NCBI GenBank assembly: GCA_028819675.1
Contig: JAPPKT010000534.1
Coordinates: 1 to 10,449 of the forward strand
Source of the DNA: Caldilineaceae bacterium
GTDB lineage: Bacteria; Chloroflexota; Anaerolineae; Caldilineales; Caldilineaceae
Direction of reading: 5' to 3'
Length of the DNA: 10,449 nt
The notes under the pieces are model-generated. The model was not told the DNA's origin. It saw only the letters and a program-made list of their open reading frames with translations, and made no database searches. A program made the position numbers and the translations under genes. Shown one piece after another: positions 7,311 to 10,449 of this stretch (positions within the stretch are counted from its first letter, which is position 1; every line of letters begins with the position of its first letter).

Positions 7311-8771
7311 TTAGCCGTCGTTGCCTGTGGCTGCAAGCTCGGCGAGCATTTGCGATAGAGCGGCTACGAACTGGTCGGTGGGCAGGGCGCCGGGGATCAG
7401 CCGACCCTCGCCGCCGGAAAGGACGACGAATGTAGGCGTGCCGCGAACAAAGGGCGCGCCGTCCTGCATATCGCTCTGCACGGCCAGCGCGGGCGCGTCC
7501 TCTGCCAGACAGGCTGCAAAGGCATCGACATCCAGTTCGTATTCCGCCGCCAGCTCCATATAGTAGTTTGTGCTGTCCGGGAGGGACCACTGATCCATGT
7601 CGATGAAGAGGCGGTGATGGAACTGCCAGAAGGCCTCTTGCTCGGCCGCGCACTCGGAAGCGACCGAGGCGGCAAAGGCAAAGGGATGGATGTTTTCGAT
7701 GGGAAAGTGCTTGAATACCCACATCACCGCGCCCGGGTTTACAAACTCTTCGTCCAGAACCGGCTGTGTTGTCAGGGCATGGCGCTGGCAGTAGGGGCAT
7801 TGGAAATCGCTGAATTCAACGACAACGATGGGGGCGTCGCTGTTGCCCTTGTACATGTCACCGGCCAAGGTGAAACCGGGCCGGTCGGGATCGGGCTTCA
7901 GACCCTCCGCGGTCGCCCAGAAGGGCAACCCGCCTTCGCCTTGCTGCTGTTGTTGTTGCGGCTGCGCCTGGGCCGCGCCCTGGGGCGCGCGGCCGGCCGC
8001 GATCGTCCCGATCCACTCGCTGAACATGTCGTATGGCTGCGCGCCGGAGAAGGAGAAGGCCTCTCCGGTTTCTTCAAAGACAAAACGGAAGCTGGGCGTG
8101 CCGGTGAAGCCGAAGGACTGGGCCTCAGACAGGCTTTCGTTCACCTTTGTCAGCTGCGTTTCATTATTGGCCATGCAGGACCCGTATTGGGTGGGATCGG
8201 CGCCCAACTCCTGTGCCAGTGCGGCGAAGAAGGAGAGCGCTTCTTCACGAGGCGCCCACTCTTTCTGGGTGCGGAAGATCCTGTCGTGCATCTGCCAGAA
8301 GAGGACGATATCCTGCTCCCCCACACAGTGGGCGGCAATGGCCGCGGCCAGGGCGTTGGGATGTATCGAGGAGAGGGGCATATCGCGGAAGACGAATTTC
8401 ACCATGCCGTTTTCGGCGAACCCGGCCAGGAGCGCCGGTTCGGTCTGGATCACGTGGCGGGCGCAGAAGGGACATTCGTAGTCGCTGTATTCGTAGATGG
8501 TGATGGGCGCGTTGGGGTCGCCGCGGAAGGGATGTCCCTCTGCGGTAAAGCCGACTGGTACGCCTCTGTGCATGGCAGGTTGTGTGCCGTCGACGGGGGC
8601 TGGGGCGACGACCGGGGCAACGATGTTGCCTTCGGCATCGGTTGTGCATGCTGCGACAAGTAGAAGGAGGAGGACGAGGAAGGCGAGAAGAGTCAGGCGC
8701 GGCCCGCTCCTCTCCTTGCCTGCGTCATTCACCTGCCTGGTACGGCGCATACTTCTGGCTTGCCAATTCAT
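7311..8771 (-). CDS. Lipoprotein with two tandem DsbA-like thioredoxin domains
   Basis: A 486-residue exported protein. After a basic N-terminus, a Leu-rich segment (about 26-39) ends in the lipobox LVAAC, so Cys42 is probably lipidated and the protein anchored to the outer face of the membrane. Domain 1 (about 75-260) has the redox site CPFC (100-103) and cis-Pro loop TGTPS (Pro226). Domain 2 (about 298-480) has CPYC (325-328) and RGTPT (Pro446). Both have the helical insert with conserved Cys and E/Q-rich helix (C149 and C199; C374 and C421), as in DsbA-like Thioredoxin_4 proteins. A Gln/Ala-rich linker with six Gln (272-277) joins them. Single-domain relatives are about half this length. 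The role is probably oxidation or isomerisation of exported proteins; direction is unknown. The ATG at 8771 has AAGGAGG (8776-8782) 4 nt upstream. It is divergent from cysD. Confidence 0.9.
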   Translation of the reverse strand: MNWQARSMRRTRQVNDAGKERSGPRLTLLAFLVLLLLLVAACTTDAEGNIVAPVVAPAPVDGTQPAMHRGVPVGFTAEGHPFRGDPNAPITIYEYSDYECPFCARHVIQTEPALLAGFAENGMVKFVFRDMPLSSIHPNALAAAIAAHCVGEQDIVLFWQMHDRIFRTQKEWAPREEALSFFAALAQELGADPTQYGSCMANNETQLTKVNESLSEAQSFGFTGTPSFRFVFEETGEAFSFSGAQPYDMFSEWIGTIAAGRAPQGAAQAQPQQQQQQGEGGLPFWATAEGLKPDPDRPGFTLAGDMYKGNSDAPIVVVEFSDFQCPYCQRHALTTQPVLDEEFVNPGAVMWVFKHFPIENIHPFAFAASVASECAAEQEAFWQFHHRLFIDMDQWSLPDSTNYYMELAAEYELDVDAFAACLAEDAPALAVQSDMQDGAPFVRGTPTFVVLSGGEGRLIPGALPTDQFVAALSQMLAELAATGNDG

Positions 8772-8833
8772 GGATCCTCCTTGAGGAAACTCCAGTTGTT
8801 ATCTGAGCTGTGGGCCTGAGATGAGCCCGGGCG

Positions 8834-8863
8834 CAGTCAGTTCAATGAGCTGTCATTTGACTG
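8834..8863. repeat. Imperfect inverted repeat upstream of the DsbA-like gene
   Basis: CAGTCA (8834-8839) and AATGA (8844-8848) pair with TCATT (8853-8857) and TGACTG (8858-8863). This gives 11 base pairs with a 4-nt bulge (GTTC) and a GCTG loop. It begins about 60 bp upstream of the ATG at 8771, so it could be an operator or a structured leader. It has no T-run. Confidence 0.4.
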
Positions 8864-9032
8864 AGTGAGTGCCTATACAACTGTCGTGATGGGAGTACCG
8901 GGAATCATGGCAATTGAGTGCATTGGTCACGAAGGTATGAGGCCCCCCTATTGTAACTGTGGGAGCAGTAGAGTACTAATCCGGAGAGGCGGTTCAGCAG
9001 GCTGGCGTACGCCTCACTCTGCTTGTTCAAGT

Positions 9033-9062
9033 TTGGCTGAAAACGCGGTTGCATCGTACTAT
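9033..9062 (+). promoter_or_regulatory. Candidate cysD promoter
   Basis: TTGGCT (9033-9038) and TACTAT (9057-9062) each match the sigma-70-type consensus at 4 of 6 positions, with 18 bp between them. Transcription would start near 9069, giving a leader of about 110 nt that contains the hairpin GTGGGC-GGC-GCCCAC (9128-9142). The palindrome at 9004-9013 lies just upstream. Weak, by-eye evidence. Confidence 0.25.
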
Positions 9063-9180
9063 GGAGACTTTGAAGGACGGTAGCCAACTTCTGTGGTCAG
9101 CGGCGCGTAAATTGCAATGTCTGACCCGTGGGCGGCGCCCACCACCACCGATCGCGAAGCGCTGAAGGTGAGAGAAGGGC

Positions 9181-10224
9181 ATGGACGAAACGACCCTGCC
9201 GGCAGGTGTTGAAGCAGCAGAGGCACCGGAGAGCGCCGGCCTCCGCGACCGCATAGGGGATGGAGGGCGAGAGGCGGACTTCTCTCCGACTGGTGAAGAC
9301 GTGAGTGCGCAGGTGCGCCACGCCGCTCCCCTGACCGGGCATCTGCGTCAACTCGAGGCGGAAGCGATCTATGTGCTGCGGGAGGTGGCGGCTCAGTTCG
9401 AGCGGCCGTGCCTGCTCTTTTCCGGGGGCAAAGATTCGATCGTGTGCGCGCATCTGGCGCGCAAGGCCTTTACGCCGGGGCGGATTCCCTTTCCGCTGCT
9501 GCACATCGACACCGGTCACAACTTTCCTGAAACGCTGTCCTTTCGCGACGAGTTGGTGAAGAAGCTGGGCGTTCGCCTGCTGGTGCGTTCAGTGCAGGAT
9601 TCGATTGACGCCGGGCGCGTGCAGGAGGAGCCGGACGGCGATCCCAGCCGCAACCGGTTGCAGACGGTTACACTGCTGGATGCGGTGGCGGAACTGCGCA
9701 TTGATGCGGCCGTAGGCGGCGCGCGCCGCGATGAAGAGAAGGCGCGCGCGAAGGAGCGCTTCTTTTCCCACCGCGACGGCTTTGGCCAGTGGGACCCCAA
9801 GAACCAGCGGCCGGAGCTTTGGAACCTTTTCAACGGGCGTAAACTCAACAACGAACATTTCCGCGTCTTCCCCATCAGCAACTGGACCGAGCTTGACATC
9901 TGGCAGTATATCGCCGAGCAGGGGATCGACCTGCCCATCCTTTACTTCGCCCACGAGCGGGAGGTGGTCAACCGGGATGGGATTCTGCTGGCGGTCGGGG
10001 CCTACGTCGAGCCGCGGGCGGGGGAAGCGGTCAGTCGTGAGAGGGTGCGCTTCCGTACGATCGGCGACATGACGTGTACGGGGGCGTTTCGCTCCTCTGC
10101 GAGCAGCCTGGCGGAGATCATTAATGAGGTCGCGACCGCGCGCATTACTGAACGGGGCGACCGGGCTGACGACCGTCGCAGCGAGGCCGCAATGGAAGAC
10201 AGGAAGCGGTTGGGCTATTTCTGA
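9181..10224 (+). CDS. cysD: Sulfate adenylyltransferase subunit 2 (ATP sulfurylase small subunit)
   Basis: CysD is the adenylyl-transferring subunit of heterodimeric ATP sulfurylase. It makes adenosine 5'-phosphosulfate from sulfate and ATP, driven by GTP hydrolysis in CysN, in the cytoplasm. The 347 residues show the PP-loop SGGKDS (81-86), HIDTGHNFPE (108-117), GGARRDEEKARAKERFFS (179-196), and LWNLFNGR (213-220). They continue with FPISNWTELDIWQYI (230-244), RFRTIGDMTCTGA (290-302), and the typical C-terminal ADDRRSEAAMEDRK block (329-342). All motifs of the family are present. Usual length is about 300 residues; the extra 45 or so are at the N-terminus, before HLRQLEAEAI where homologues normally begin. 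The ATG at 9181 has only a weak AAGGG just upstream. The in-frame GTG at 9301 would give 307 residues. cysN does not start in the next 225 bp, although the two are usually adjacent. Confidence 0.95.
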   Translation: MDETTLPAGVEAAEAPESAGLRDRIGDGGREADFSPTGEDVSAQVRHAAPLTGHLRQLEAEAIYVLREVAAQFERPCLLFSGGKDSIVCAHLARKAFTPGRIPFPLLHIDTGHNFPETLSFRDELVKKLGVRLLVRSVQDSIDAGRVQEEPDGDPSRNRLQTVTLLDAVAELRIDAAVGGARRDEEKARAKERFFSHRDGFGQWDPKNQRPELWNLFNGRKLNNEHFRVFPISNWTELDIWQYIAEQGIDLPILYFAHEREVVNRDGILLAVGAYVEPRAGEAVSRERVRFRTIGDMTCTGAFRSSASSLAEIINEVATARITERGDRADDRRSEAAMEDRKRLGYF

Positions 10225-10374
10225 TGTAAGTTCAATTGTAACTACCAGGCCATGTTCTGTGTACGGTCTGCCTGGGGGAATGTATCGTCAGCATTTCTGT
10301 AGCGGGCTCTCGATGCTCATCGCGGTGAATGTTGGGCATATATGGGAGTGGCCTCGCGTGTCTTGCTCACGCTG

Positions 10375-10395
10375 GGCACATTTTCGGAATGTGCC
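10375..10395. repeat. 8-bp perfect hairpin downstream of cysD
   Basis: GGCACATT (10375-10382) pairs with AATGTGCC (10388-10395) across the loop TTCGG. On the plus strand it is followed by AGGAGGCGGGG rather than a T-run, so it is not a standard intrinsic terminator. It lies about 150 bp after the cysD stop. Confidence 0.45.
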
Positions 10396-10412
10396 AGGAG
10401 GCGGGGGGATTC

Positions 10413-10449
10413 GTGGGCCGACACGGGTCGGCAATTTCGTATTGCCCAC
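10413..10449. repeat. Nested inverted repeats at the right edge
   Basis: GCCGAC (10417-10422) and GTCGGC (10427-10432) form a 6-bp stem with a 4-nt loop. GTGGGC (10413-10418) is also complementary to GCCCAC, the last six bases of the window (10444-10449), and overlaps the inner arm, so the two pairings partly compete. The structure may continue beyond the window. Function is unknown. Confidence 0.35.

Larger units (their letters stand above)
8772..9180. other. Divergent intergenic region between the DsbA-like gene and cysD
   Basis: No convincing gene is seen. It holds the ribosome binding site of the DsbA-like gene (8776-8782), an imperfect hairpin (8834-8863), and a 10-bp palindrome GGCGTACGCC (9004-9013). 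A candidate cysD promoter (9033-9062) and a small leader hairpin (9128-9142) follow. I found no recognisable riboswitch, although sulfur genes sometimes have one. No clear promoter for the DsbA-like gene could be picked by eye. Confidence 0.5.

Noticed and set aside
7936..7960. CAG/CAA-type triplet run considered as a tandem repeat element
   Set aside because: It is simply the six-Gln linker of the DsbA-like protein, with mixed codons.
7614..8663. 349-residue plus-strand open frame opposite the DsbA-like gene
   Set aside because: The minus-strand frame has a lipobox, two CxxC motifs and a strong ribosome binding site; the plus frame has no recognisable domain.
8865..9083. 72-residue plus-strand frame upstream of cysD
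   Set aside because: No good ribosome binding site, composition not protein-like, and it overlaps the likely cysD promoter.
8900..9180. Possible SAM-type or other riboswitch ahead of cysD
   Set aside because: Only one short hairpin (9128-9142) is visible, with no conserved core I recognise.

Overview
The window is GC-rich bacterial chromosome, roughly 60% G+C by eye, with C/G favoured at third codon positions. The set of genes fits Chloroflexota, for example an Anaerolineae or Caldilineae lineage: a large Tubulin_2-type tubulin/FtsZ-superfamily protein, a secreted and membrane-anchored von Willebrand A (VWA) protein, a lipoprotein with two DsbA-like domains, and CysD. This taxonomic placement is inferred from gene content, not shown by a marker gene. 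No rRNA, tRNA, CRISPR array, transposase or phage gene was seen.

Layout from left to right. Positions 1-258 hold what looks like a frameshifted piece of a minus-strand gene running off the left edge. Positions 315-2792 (minus) encode an 825-residue tubulin-like GTPase. A 16-codon mini-ORF with a good ribosome binding site lies directly in front of it. Positions 2931-6407 (minus; the open frame reaches 6551) encode a protein of about 1160 residues with a signal peptide, an extracellular VWA domain, a long beta-rich region, one transmembrane helix, and a cytoplasmic Gly/Pro/Ser/Trp-rich tail. Positions 6552-7310 contain no convincing gene. They carry a promoter-like sequence with an overlapping inverted repeat, several GC-rich hairpins, and the terminator of the next gene. 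Positions 7311-8771 (minus) encode the tandem DsbA-like lipoprotein. Positions 8772-9180 form a divergent intergenic region. Positions 9181-10224 (plus) encode CysD, the small subunit of ATP sulfurylase. Positions 10225-10449 appear non-coding and end in two hairpins; cysN does not begin there.

The central unit is the VWA-tubulin pair, which reads as one minus-strand operon. The VWA protein would place its adhesion domain outside the membrane and its disordered tail inside, where the tubulin-like GTPase is. Tubulin-superfamily proteins paired with VWA proteins have been proposed from comparative genomics as a membrane-remodelling system, but I know of no firm biochemical function for this pair. 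The DsbA-like lipoprotein probably handles disulfides outside the membrane. It could serve Cys-containing exported proteins such as the VWA protein, but this is speculative. CysD belongs to sulfate assimilation and appears unrelated to the minus-strand genes.
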